Below are positions 19,213 to 28,128 of a stretch of DNA of 64,000 nt, one piece after another; position 1 is the first letter of the stretch, and the number at the start of each line of letters is the position of its first letter. A program made the translations under genes and the position numbers. The stretch is taken from positions 1 to 64,000 of the forward strand of contig NZ_JAJFNK010000006.1 in NCBI RefSeq assembly GCF_021739485.1, in the 5' to 3' direction. The notes beneath the pieces are model-generated. The model did not search any database and was not told where the DNA came from. It was given only the letters and a program-made list of their open reading frames with translations. Origin of the DNA: Alicyclobacillus tolerans. GTDB taxonomy: Bacteria > Bacillota > Bacilli > Alicyclobacillales > Alicyclobacillaceae.

Positions 19213-19797
19213 CTACGGATGACTTGCGCGCTGCGGGTCATCCCGATTTACTGTGTATAAACTGATGCAAATGTCCCCGTAGGTTTTACTCTTGTTTATG
19301 GCTAAAGAACCGGCTGACGTCGGCAGTTCTACATCTTTGGGGTGTTCACACACGACGCCAAATTCGATGAATCCGGCCCGTGCTCCGATGGTAAACAGCA
19401 CCTCGTCCCACAAGCGCAGGGCATACGGGGGATCTACAAAAACCCAGCCCACAGACGTACCGCTGGCCACAATCCTTTCCCACGCACTGCGCCAGTCACT
19501 TCTCCACACCTCAAGGTTATCCGGGTTGTGCAGGCGCTGTTTGTTGTCCAACATAGCACGGATGCTTTTGCCGCTTTTGTCGATTAAAATTGCCCGGTCG
19601 GCTCCGCGACTCAGAGCTTCGATACCTAAGGCACCGGATCCTGCGAACAAGTCGACCGCGACACCACCGGTCCAATGAAAGCCCATCAGGTTGAACATGG
19701 ATTCCTTGACGCGATCCGTCGTCGGCCGGGCGACATCTCCCACGGGAGCTGCCAACCGGGTTCCCTTCCAAAGTCCGGAAATCACTCGCAAGTACAC
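19213..19797 (-). CDS. rsmD: 16S rRNA (guanine966-N2)-methyltransferase RsmD
   Basis: RsmD methylates G966 of 16S rRNA using S-adenosylmethionine. The 194-residue product has SGLWKGTRL at the N terminus, the SAM motif DLFAGSGALGIEAL and the catalytic VDPPYA motif. The start is GTG with GGAG 7 bases upstream. It lies 30 bp before coaD. The 330 bp upstream (19798-20130) shows no gene I can support and no clear promoter. Confidence 0.95.
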   Translation of the reverse strand: MYLRVISGLWKGTRLAAPVGDVARPTTDRVKESMFNLMGFHWTGGVAVDLFAGSGALGIEALSRGADRAILIDKSGKSIRAMLDNKQRLHNPDNLEVWRSDWRSAWERIVASGTSVGWVFVDPPYALRLWDEVLFTIGARAGFIEFGVVCEHPKDVELPTSAGSLAINKSKTYGDICISLYTVNRDDPQRASHP

Positions 19798-20134
19798 ACA
19801 CCCCTGCTCCTGCTGCCAATACGCTTAAGAACTCTGCTTCTTCCAAAATGAACGCGACGATTGGAAATACACTCGATTGAAAACATCCTCAAATACAAAT
19901 ACTCCTGCATTTGAACTTACTGTAACACACTGTACCTTGAGGCTTCAAAAATGTGACGGGCATACGTATAAGATGACGAAGATTGGAAATGCTGTAAAAA
20001 GCAACGGCGAGAGCTGTTGTAGGCAACCGCGGGTGAAGGCTTAGTTTTCCCCATAAGCTCTTCCTCCGGTTTCTCCTCTCCCAGAAAACGTTTTTGACGC
20101 TTTTTCCGGTTCGGTCTGGACGGGCGGCAAAACG

Positions 20135-20170
20135 GCAGAACCCACGCGTACCCGGGCGTGGGTTTTCTGC
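20135..20170 (+). terminator. Terminator-like hairpin in the rsmD-amidase gap
   Basis: The arms CCCACGC (20141-20147) and GCGTGGG (20156-20162) are extended by GCAGAA and TTTTCTGC, with TTTT directly after the stem on the plus strand. No plus-strand gene precedes it, so it may end an unseen short transcript or act in the amidase leader. The rest of 19798-20331 holds nothing else I recognise. Confidence 0.5.
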
Positions 20171-20344
20171 TCTTCAGGCCGAAGCCGCTTGTCACTGCGA
20201 GTAGCATCGTGCGCATTGTGTTCATTCGAGGTGTGGATGCCGCGGCCTTCCAGCATCCCAGCGTTTACCGTTCAGATCCTGCTCATCGCAGACCTCCAAC
20301 TTTCTACCCTTCGATTTCCCCCAAAAAAGACAAGGAGGAAATCT

Positions 20345-20383
20345 ATGACTCATCCCATCGACTGTCTCAGAATTCTGCTATAA
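20345..20383 (+). CDS. Possible 12-residue leader peptide before the amidase
   Basis: A perfect ribosome-binding site AAGGAGG (20332-20338) is spaced 6 bases from ATG and opens a 12-codon frame encoding MTHPIDCLRILL. It stops at TAA 20381-20383, about 70 bp before the amidase. The Shine-Dalgarno site is stronger than that of the amidase itself. It could be a regulatory leader peptide or the remnant of a longer gene. It overlaps the extended -10 promoter, so it would need transcription from further upstream. No homology can be judged at this length. Confidence 0.3.
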   Translation: MTHPIDCLRILL

Positions 20384-20384
20384 T
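20376..20384 (+). promoter_or_regulatory. Extended -10 promoter of the amidase gene
   Basis: TGCTATAAT is a perfect TATAAT with the TGn extension; no good -35 box lies 16-18 bp upstream. It is about 70 bp before the amidase start and on the same strand. Confidence 0.55.
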
Positions 20385-20451
20385 TTCCTCATCATCCATA
20401 AAATCCGTTTTGTACGGCCAGTCTATCGTCCAAGGAAAGGATGCCGCAAAC

Positions 20452-21855
20452 GTGAACTCTGAAACCTGGAGCATTGAACAAACACTCGCCGCTTTGTCCG
20501 ACAAGACGTGTTCCACTGAAGAACTTATCCGAACCACCTTCGACCGCATTCAAACATTGAATCCGAAACTCAAAGCGTTCATTTCTGTCAATCCAGATTA
20601 TGCCTTGGCCAAAGCCAGGGAGGTGGACTCCCGCCGAAGTGCGAAACTTCCCCTAGGTCCTTTAGCAGGCGTACCCATCGCGGTCAAGGACCTGTATGAT
20701 ACAGACTTTGCACCCACCACGTACGGTGGACTTCACTACCAGCACCACCGCCCGAGCGCGTCAGCCGAGGCAGTCCGGCGTCTCGAGCAAGCCGGAGCCA
20801 TCGTCGTAGGAAAAACCAACCTCCATGAATACGCTTACGGCACCACCAGCGAAAACCCCCACTACGGCACCGTTCTCAACCCCTGGAACCGGGCGAAAAT
20901 TGCTGGCGGTTCGAGCGGAGGAAGTTCGGCAGCGGTAGTTGCGGGGATGTGCACAGCTGCTATTGGCACTGACACTGGCGGCAGCGTGCGCATTCCGGCC
21001 GCTTTGACGGGTCACGTTGGTCTTAAGCCGACCTTTGGCCTGATCAGTTCGGCAGGTGTCTTTCCCTTGGCCCCCACTTTGGATTGCGTCGGCCCCATGA
21101 CCAAAACCGTTGCAGATGCGGCTTTGATGTTGGATGTCATGGCGGGCTACGATCCCAAAGACCCACACTCCGTCCGCGTTCCGGTGCGCAAATACCAGGT
21201 ATCGGCATTCACCGGTACCGCCAAAGTCGGAGTAGCGAAACACTTCTTTTTTGACCGTTGCCACGCCAGCGTACTCCAAGTCGTACAAAGCGCCCTGTCG
21301 CAGCTCGAAGCCGACCCCCGTTTTAACCTCGACGAGGTGTCTGTTGCGGGAATCGACCGCGTTCCGGAACACCAAAGTGCCATCATCACTTCAGAGGCAT
21401 TTGTGGTTCATCAAAAGCTGTTTCAGGAGCAGCCTCACCTGTACGGTCCCGACGTGCGCGAACGCCTCGCCGGAGCCAACTCTGTGAAAGGCTACGAGTA
21501 CATTGCTGCCGACGCGTTCAGGCGTCAGTTCCAAAAGAATTTGCAGGCCCTGTTTGCAGAATATGACGTCATCATCACCCCAACGACCCCACTCACGGCC
21601 ACAGATGTCGGTCAGACCAAAGCACACATCCGGGCTCACGAGGTGTTCGTGCGCGGGCACCTCAACCGTTATACCAACCCTTGGAACTTCAGTGGACTTC
21701 CGGCTATTACCATACCTTGCGGGCTTTCCGCAGAGGGGCTGCCAGTGGGTCTGCAGTTGATTTCGTGGAAGTTCTCCGAGCAAAAACTGCTTACCATCGC
21801 GAAAGCCGTTGAAGAAGTCATCTCGTGGGAAGCGGCCGTCCCAGATTTAAACTGA
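20452..21855 (+). CDS. Amidase-signature family amidase
   Basis: This is a hydrolase of the amidase-signature family, cleaving an unknown amide. The 467-residue product has the full Ser-cis-Ser-Lys triad: K79 in IAVKDLYD, S154 in AGGSSGGSSA and S178 in DTGGSVRIP. These numbers equal those of S. aureus GatA. It is unlikely to be GatA of the tRNA amidotransferase, because gatB and gatC are not adjacent. The start is GTG with AAAGGA 10 bases upstream; the frame is open further upstream without a good start. It is one of few plus-strand genes here and probably a single-gene unit. Confidence 0.85.
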   Translation: MNSETWSIEQTLAALSDKTCSTEELIRTTFDRIQTLNPKLKAFISVNPDYALAKAREVDSRRSAKLPLGPLAGVPIAVKDLYDTDFAPTTYGGLHYQHHRPSASAEAVRRLEQAGAIVVGKTNLHEYAYGTTSENPHYGTVLNPWNRAKIAGGSSGGSSAAVVAGMCTAAIGTDTGGSVRIPAALTGHVGLKPTFGLISSAGVFPLAPTLDCVGPMTKTVADAALMLDVMAGYDPKDPHSVRVPVRKYQVSAFTGTAKVGVAKHFFFDRCHASVLQVVQSALSQLEADPRFNLDEVSVAGIDRVPEHQSAIITSEAFVVHQKLFQEQPHLYGPDVRERLAGANSVKGYEYIAADAFRRQFQKNLQALFAEYDVIITPTTPLTATDVGQTKAHIRAHEVFVRGHLNRYTNPWNFSGLPAITIPCGLSAEGLPVGLQLISWKFSEQKLLTIAKAVEEVISWEAAVPDLN

Positions 21856-21905
21856 AACGGCCGCATTGTTGCAGGTGTTTGAAAGTGGACTAAATGGACT
21901 AAAAA

Positions 21906-23063
21906 CTACGGGCGAGACTGGCGAACGGGCTCGCGGTGAATCGCGACCATTTTCTCGTTCATCAATCGCTCGTAGTGCTTCAACAACTGCTGCGTAGGCC
22001 CCTGCCAATCCAATTCCGACGCGATGCGCTGACCGTGCTCCCGGACTTGGCTGCGAGTATCCTCATTGTACAGAAGTTCCTTCATTGCCGATAAAATGCT
22101 CCCTAATTCGTCTGGGTTGAAGATCACCCCGGCCCGGCCGTTTTCGAGAACCTCCCGCGTAGGGGGGCTGTCTGCTGCCATGACAGGCAAAGAACTGGCC
22201 ATGGCTTCAAACAGCACAAGTCCCAGCGTTTCAGTGGTGGACGGGAAGACAAACCCATCCGCAGACGCGTAAGCACTTGCAAGCTCTTCACCGTGCATGT
22301 ATCCCGTAAAGACCGTATTGCTGCCCGCAAAAATGCGCTCCAACTCCGCCCGGAACGGACCGTCCCCAACGATGGCAAAACGGACGTTCGGCAATTTGTC
22401 AAGCGCCGGGCGCAGTTTCTGCAGCCCTTTTTCAGCAGCGAGGCGTCCAACGTACAACAAAACCCTTTCATCGGCGTTTCCGCCGCCGAGCCGCTGGCGC
22501 ATGGATTCAGACGCCTTGGCCGGCGAGTATACGGACGTGTCGACCCCGCGCTCCCACAGCCCCAGGTTGGGGAAACCGTGTTTTTGCAACTCCTGCAGCG
22601 TCGCCTTGGACGTACACAAATTGATTTGAGCGCGTTTATGCAGCGTTCTAAAGTACCACCAAAGAATGGGTTCCAAAAAATCCAGATGATAGTGCCGCGC
22701 GTACGCCGGAACATTGGTATGATACGACGCAATCAGAGGCAAACGCTGCTTCCAGGCATAGTACACGGCCCCCAGGCCCAAAAATGCCGGGTTGATCGTG
22801 TGAATGAAATCAGGCTGGAATTCCTTGAGCTTTCGTCCAATAAAGGCTCTAGGGAACGAAAAATTCTTTTCTGGATAAAGGAAAAAGCGAAACGACGGGA
22901 CCCCTACCACCGTTGCGGCACCGTACTTGGCCGGTGCCCCTTCCGGAGCAAAAAGCAACACCTCGTGCCCTTCAGACTCCAAATGCCTCAAAGTCGCGCA
23001 CAGGCGAGTGACAATGCCATCCGTTTGTGGCAGGAATGTCTCCGTAAATATCGCAATCCGCAT
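21906..23063 (-). CDS. GT4 glycosyltransferase, probable sulfoquinovosyl- or glucosyl-diacylglycerol synthase
   Basis: This GT-B fold, family GT4 glycosyltransferase probably moves a sugar from a nucleotide donor to diacylglycerol. The 385-residue product begins MRIAIFTETFLPQTDGI, has a glycine-rich acceptor side (HTINPAFLGLGAVYYAW, SYHTNVPAYA), and a donor side with YVGRLAAEKGL, GDGPFRAELE and FPSTTETLGLVLFEAMA. The last segment contains the EX7E-type donor-binding acids. It lies 7 bp after the SQD1-like gene, so the plant/cyanobacterial SQD2 role (sulfoquinovose to diacylglycerol) is the best inference. Glucosyl or mannosyl transfer remains possible. Confidence 0.8.
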   Translation of the reverse strand: MRIAIFTETFLPQTDGIVTRLCATLRHLESEGHEVLLFAPEGAPAKYGAATVVGVPSFRFFLYPEKNFSFPRAFIGRKLKEFQPDFIHTINPAFLGLGAVYYAWKQRLPLIASYHTNVPAYARHYHLDFLEPILWWYFRTLHKRAQINLCTSKATLQELQKHGFPNLGLWERGVDTSVYSPAKASESMRQRLGGGNADERVLLYVGRLAAEKGLQKLRPALDKLPNVRFAIVGDGPFRAELERIFAGSNTVFTGYMHGEELASAYASADGFVFPSTTETLGLVLFEAMASSLPVMAADSPPTREVLENGRAGVIFNPDELGSILSAMKELLYNEDTRSQVREHGQRIASELDWQGPTQQLLKHYERLMNEKMVAIHREPVRQSRP

Positions 23064-23070
23064 TCAGAGC

Positions 23071-24225
<1,155 letters not shown>

Positions 24226-24295
24226 TCACCTCATAACCGAATCGTCAAAACTAAAAGCTTGAGAACACGGGCACCTGATGTATGTAAACCGATGC

Positions 24296-24484
24296 TTAAG
24301 TCCGCTCCCATACAATGTACAAGTTTTCTGCCCAGCGAGCAAGCATAGAAAAATGGGGTTCCCCGTCCGGACCAAAATCAGGTCCACCCAGAAACACCCC
24401 AAAATACGGTACGTTTGCGTAACCCTGGGCCTGCTGCCGGCCTTTGCAGTCCCAAAACGCGAAGAAGCCCCTGATTTTCCACAT
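24296..24484 (-). CDS. Possible 62-residue protein of unknown function
   Basis: I do not recognise this ORF. It is rich in aromatics (five Trp, seven Phe, three Tyr by my reading) and glycine, with the block FGVFLGGPDFGPDGEPHF in the middle and WAENLYIVWERT at the end. Codon choice looks like that of neighbouring genes, with no rare-codon runs. GAGGAAG lies about 10 bases before the ATG. There is no clear membrane segment or signal. It lies upstream of sqdB on the same strand, 76 bp before its start, so it may share a transcript. It could also be a chance ORF. Confidence 0.45.
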   Translation of the reverse strand: MWKIRGFFAFWDCKGRQQAQGYANVPYFGVFLGGPDFGPDGEPHFSMLARWAENLYIVWERT

Positions 24485-24509
24485 TCTTCAGGGACTTCCT
24501 CATGTCACC

Positions 24510-24648
24510 ATGGATATTGATTGACATCCATATATTGACTGGCTTTGACCCACCAGCCCCAGTAGGTTTTTAACCCTTTTCCGCACGCGCGGAACACCTG
24601 TCGGACCACTCGGCATCACCTCAGGCACAGTGTGCCCTGGGTGTCCGA
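24510..24648 (-). other. Hairpin-rich intergenic segment between psd and the sulfolipid genes
   Basis: Three dyads occur in 140 bp: ATGGAT/ATCCAT (24510-24531, 10-bp gap), TTCCGC-ACGC-GCGGAA (24579-24594), and a nested structure with outer arms TCGGAC/GTCCGA (24601-24606 and 24643-24648) enclosing GGCAC-agt-GTGCC. None has a T-run on the minus strand, so they are not ordinary terminators of psd. They could be a structured leader of the downstream genes. No known riboswitch class is recognised. Confidence 0.4.
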
Positions 24649-24681
24649 AACTATGCGTGCGTGTGTGCAGGATGGCCCCGT

Positions 24682-25491
24682 TCATTCCGCAATCTTTTGT
24701 CCCATGCGCACAGTGTCGCCCGTCTTGACACAGAAAGACTCAACACTGTTGGGCTCAAACAATAAAATCACGGTCGACCCCAGTTCGAAATGCCCCATTT
24801 CGAGCCCCTTATCAAGCCGTAATGCAGCCTTGCCTTCACACGGGGTTTTGCGCGCCCGGCTCAAAGCCCCCGAAAAGTCCGGACCGTAAGGCGTTCGAAC
24901 ACTGCCTACAATGGTTGCACCCACTTTGACAACAGCGATGCGCCCAGCCTCCCAGTCGACTTCCGTGATCAAGCGCTCATTTTTGGTAAAAAGGCCGGGC
25001 ACGTAACGCACGCCGGAGGAGTTGACTGGAAACAACTTACCCGGAATATAACGCCAATTTACGATGGTACCGCTCACAGGCATATGAATGCGGTGGTAAT
25101 CCCGTGGACTCAAATACAGCGTAATATAGTCTCCACCCAGATAACGCTTTGCTGCATCGACACTGCCCAACAGACTTGCGACCGTGTACTCAGACCCTTT
25201 TGCTTGCAGCAAAGTTCCGTTGCAAATGGCCCCCAATTCACTCACTGTACCGTCGACAGGCGCAACAACTCCGTCGTCCGACACTGGACGAGCACCTTGT
25301 TTTAACTTCCGGGAAAAAAAATCAACCAATGAATGGTAACAAACAAGATCCAATTCTGCTTCAGAAAGGTCAATCCGATAAAAGTTGACAAACCAAGGAA
25401 TGACAAATTTACTTGTGCGAAGCCGGGCTGCCCTTCCAACCAGCGCAGTCAAGGCCCGTTTCGGCAGCCAATACAAGACGAGTTTGTTCAA
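24682..25491 (-). CDS. psd: Phosphatidylserine decarboxylase proenzyme
   Basis: Psd makes phosphatidylethanolamine from phosphatidylserine at the membrane. It self-cleaves at the LGST-type motif (HFELGSTVILLF), whose serine becomes the pyruvoyl group. Family blocks VVAPVDGTVSE, LYLSPRDYHRIHMPVSG and LFPVNS are present. I chose TTG 25491 (269 residues, matching the roughly 263 of B. subtilis), with GGGGTG 9 bases upstream. The frame is open 29 codons further with several weak ATGs. No pssA is adjacent in this window. The 200 bp upstream, to the SASP terminator, hold no gene. Confidence 0.93.
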   Translation of the reverse strand: MNKLVLYWLPKRALTALVGRAARLRTSKFVIPWFVNFYRIDLSEAELDLVCYHSLVDFFSRKLKQGARPVSDDGVVAPVDGTVSELGAICNGTLLQAKGSEYTVASLLGSVDAAKRYLGGDYITLYLSPRDYHRIHMPVSGTIVNWRYIPGKLFPVNSSGVRYVPGLFTKNERLITEVDWEAGRIAVVKVGATIVGSVRTPYGPDFSGALSRARKTPCEGKAALRLDKGLEMGHFELGSTVILLFEPNSVESFCVKTGDTVRMGQKIAE

Positions 25492-25735
25492 ACTGCGTTC
25501 ACACCCCATACACCATACCTGTTGTTCATGCATCCTGGTGCGACACTCGGTGCGGCATGACCTTGCCCTTTTGCGCAAAGTGCAGAACTTTCATCATTGT
25601 ACTATAGGAGTCGAAACAATAGTGGCGCTCCCTTGAACTTTTCGGGGATGGACATGGGGAGATCAAAAAACAAACAGGCAGGAAAACCGAATGGAAAAAG
25701 GGCGGGCTGACGAATGAAAAGAGCGCTGACGAATA

Positions 25736-25765
25736 GAAAGAGCCGGAGTGTCCTCCGGCTCTTTC
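25736..25765 (-). terminator. Terminator of the SASP gene
   Basis: A 13-bp perfect stem, GAAAGAGCCGGAG (25736-25748) and CTCCGGCTCTTTC (25753-25765), has a 4-base loop and lies 15 bp after the SASP stop. The T-rich lower stem reads CTCTTTC on the minus strand. An adjacent 19-bp imperfect direct repeat (GCTGACGAAT at 25706 and 25725) flanks it. Confidence 0.8.
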
Positions 25766-25779
25766 GTCAACACCCTATT

Positions 25780-26001
25780 TTAGAATCCTTGACGGCCCGA
25801 GAGTTGCTGCTCTGCGAGAGCAACCAGTTTCCGAGTCATATTTCCTCCGATGGCTCCTGTGTCACGCGTGGTCATTGTGCCCCAGTATCCATCTTGAGGA
25901 GGGGTAATCCCCAACTCAGATGCAACTTCATACTTAAACTGATCAAGTGCCTTTGAAGCTCCTGGAACGACGGGTACATTTCTTTTCTGTCCTAACGCCA
26001 T
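25780..26001 (-). CDS. Alpha/beta-type small acid-soluble spore protein
   Basis: These small proteins coat spore DNA, force it toward the A form and protect it from UV and heat. GPR protease degrades them at germination. The 73-residue product has both family signatures: the GPR-cleavage region FKYEVASELGI and GYWGTMTTRDTGAIGGNMTRKL. The ribosome-binding site is AGGGAGGTG before ATG. A sigma-G-like promoter precedes it and a terminator follows, so it is a single-gene forespore unit. The N terminus lacks the longer extension of B. subtilis SspA. Confidence 0.96.
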   Translation of the reverse strand: MALGQKRNVPVVPGASKALDQFKYEVASELGITPPQDGYWGTMTTRDTGAIGGNMTRKLVALAEQQLSGRQGF

Positions 26002-26029
26002 GACTTACACCTCCCTTGTGAAGTAAGCC

Positions 26030-26059
26030 TAGTATGTTGCAATGACTACGGAATATGAA
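26030..26059 (-). promoter_or_regulatory. Sigma-G-type forespore promoter of the SASP gene
   Basis: The minus strand carries TTCATA (26054-26059), a 17-bp spacer and CATACTA (26030-26036), fitting the sigma-G pattern (yATR in the -35 and CATnnTA in the -10). It lies 29 bp before the ATG and ends close to the recG stop. Confidence 0.7.
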
Positions 26060-26077
26060 TGCCACATTCTGGGTTGC

Positions 26078-28123
26078 TCAATCTTTGTAAAAGGCGCGGT
26101 CGGACGCCCGTTGCAAAGCCTCACGCAGCTTGGAGAAGCTCGGGAGAAGCCAAAAGTCGGGTCCTGCAATCGCTGCAGCGGCTTCGTCCCGGGCGACCTC
26201 CATGATCTTAAAGTCCTGACCAAGGTCGCCGACGGCAAATTCAGGCAATCCGCTTTGCCGGACACCGAGAAATTCGCCGGGTCCGCGCAACTCCAAGTCG
26301 CGCTGTGCAATTAAAAATCCATCCGTCGTCTCCACCATGGTTTCCAGGCGCTGTTTGGCAATGTCGCTGCGCGCATCGGACAACAACACGCAGTAACTCT
26401 GCCACTCGCCGCGCCCTACTCGGCCCCGAAGCTGGTGGAGCTGGGCTAAACCGAACCGCTCGGCGTGGTAAATCAACATCACAGTGGCATTGGGGACGTC
26501 GATGCCGACTTCGATGACCGTGGTGCTGACCAGCACCTTGAGTTCTCCGGACAAAAAACTCCGCATCACTTCGTCTTTGTCGCGACCGTTCATTCTCCCA
26601 TGCAGCAATCCTACGGCAAACCCAGCGAATTGGTCGTCCAGACGCTGCTTTAACTCAGTTGCTGAAACGACGTCCTGCAGCTGTTCGGATTCTTCAACCA
26701 ACGGGGCGACGACGTACGCTTGCCGACCGCGAGTCAATTCCCGGCGAACCAAGCGGATCGCCTTGTCCTCTTCTTTCTGCTTCAGCCAGTAGGTTTTGAT
26801 ATCTTTACGTCCTTTGGGTAATTCATCCAAGACGGATACGTCGAGGTCTCCATAGACCGCCAGTGCCAGCGTGCGCGGAATCGGCGTTGCTGACAAAAAC
26901 AACACGTCCGTTTGCTGTCCCTTTTGCCGGAAAATGGCTCGTTGCGAGACGCCAAACCGGTGCTGTTCATCCGTAATGACCAACCCCAAACGGGCAAATT
27001 CCACGTTTTCGGTCAGCAAGGCGTGCGTCCCTATCAACAGGTCCACCTCGCCCGCTTTTACATCGTTGAGAATCGACAAGCGCGCTTTTTCCGGGGTCGA
27101 TCCCGTCAACAGTTCGACGCGCATAGAAAAACCTGAGAGCCGGTTCAAGGCTTGCTGATAGTGCTGCTCTGCAAGGATTTCCGTAGGGGCCATCAACGCG
27201 CTTTGCGACCCGGAACGAAACACAGCATAACTCGCCCAAAACGCCACCAGCGTTTTGCCCGAACCTACGTCTCCCTGCAGCAAGCGGTTCATGGGTTGAC
27301 GCGCTTGCAAGTCGCGTAAAATCTGTTCGCATGACCGGACTTGGGCGCCTGTCAATTCAAAGGGAAGTTCCTGGACGAAGGTTTGCCACGAATCGGGGGG
27401 GATGCTTCTCGACATTCCCGAGTGCTCCTGGCCGCGCTGCTGGCGAAACCACTGCAGCTGAAGTTGAAACAGAAAAAACTCTTCGAAAGCCAAGCGTCGG
27501 TGTGCTTGGCGCAGGTCCTCGGCACTCGCCGGTTGGTGCATCATCCGCACCGCTTGATCGTGCGAGGCGAGTTTGTACTTCTCCACCAGGTAATTGGGCA
27601 AAACATCCACCATTTGAGAGCCATACTGTATAAGCGCCTGCTGCACAATCGCCTGCATTTGCGCCGAGGTCAAGCCGCGCACCACCGAGTATACGGGAAC
27701 CCACTTGGTATCGGCGTTTGGGGACTTCGAGCTAAACTCTGTGTGAGAAACGACAACGGTTTTGCGCTTAGCATTGTACTTCCCCGTTACTACGACGACG
27801 CGGCCGTCCACCAGTTTTTCCCGCAAATAGGCCTGATTAAACCACACTCCGGTGACGCGGGACCTTGCGTCCACGCGCATGGCCGCCGTGCAGATGGCCT
27901 TGCCTTTTTGCCAGCGAACCGCACAAACCCCTTCGATCACGGCCCGTGCCGTGATTTTTTCTCCGTCCTCGAACGTCTCAAACGACTGCACGCTGCGGTC
28001 GTCGTAGCGAAACGGGAAGTGGTGTAAGACGTCGTCAACGGTCCATAAACCTAAATCGGCCAAGCATTTCTGCTTGGCCCGACCCACACCAGCGATATGG
28101 GAAACAGGTATTGAGTGCAGCAT
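26078..28123 (-). CDS. recG: ATP-dependent DNA helicase RecG
   Basis: RecG reverses stalled forks and migrates branched DNA. The 681-residue product has the N-terminal wedge/OB domain (ITARAVIEGVCAVRW, TGVWFNQAYLREKL), Walker A GDVGSGKT, the DExH-type box TDEQHRFG, SATPIPRTLAL, and C-terminal helicase motifs ending QLRGRVGRGEWQS. The start is ATG, with GGAG 8 bases upstream and 5 bp after the fakA stop. It is in the order asp23-fakA-recG; in B. subtilis sdaAB-sdaAA lie between the last two. Confidence 0.97.
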   Translation of the reverse strand: MLHSIPVSHIAGVGRAKQKCLADLGLWTVDDVLHHFPFRYDDRSVQSFETFEDGEKITARAVIEGVCAVRWQKGKAICTAAMRVDARSRVTGVWFNQAYLREKLVDGRVVVVTGKYNAKRKTVVVSHTEFSSKSPNADTKWVPVYSVVRGLTSAQMQAIVQQALIQYGSQMVDVLPNYLVEKYKLASHDQAVRMMHQPASAEDLRQAHRRLAFEEFFLFQLQLQWFRQQRGQEHSGMSRSIPPDSWQTFVQELPFELTGAQVRSCEQILRDLQARQPMNRLLQGDVGSGKTLVAFWASYAVFRSGSQSALMAPTEILAEQHYQQALNRLSGFSMRVELLTGSTPEKARLSILNDVKAGEVDLLIGTHALLTENVEFARLGLVITDEQHRFGVSQRAIFRQKGQQTDVLFLSATPIPRTLALAVYGDLDVSVLDELPKGRKDIKTYWLKQKEEDKAIRLVRRELTRGRQAYVVAPLVEESEQLQDVVSATELKQRLDDQFAGFAVGLLHGRMNGRDKDEVMRSFLSGELKVLVSTTVIEVGIDVPNATVMLIYHAERFGLAQLHQLRGRVGRGEWQSYCVLLSDARSDIAKQRLETMVETTDGFLIAQRDLELRGPGEFLGVRQSGLPEFAVGDLGQDFKIMEVARDEAAAAIAGPDFWLLPSFSKLREALQRASDRAFYKD

Positions 28124-28128
28124 TTCAA

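Noticed and set aside
19517..20256. Minus-strand frames in the rsmD-amidase gap
   Set aside because: They cross the terminator-like hairpin, have no convincing ribosome-binding site and no recognisable sequence; codon use is unlike neighbouring genes.
20228..20262. A T-box-like string (GTGGATGCCGCGG) before the amidase
   Set aside because: It only loosely resembles the GTGGTACCGCGG core, has no specifier stem or terminator in place, and the amidase is not a typical T-box target. The GGATGC/GCATCC dyad is probably incidental.
25492..25578. N-terminal extension of Psd with a CxxC-like stretch
   Set aside because: The ATG codons there lack good ribosome-binding sites, the residues are not family sequence, and the TTG start gives the normal length.
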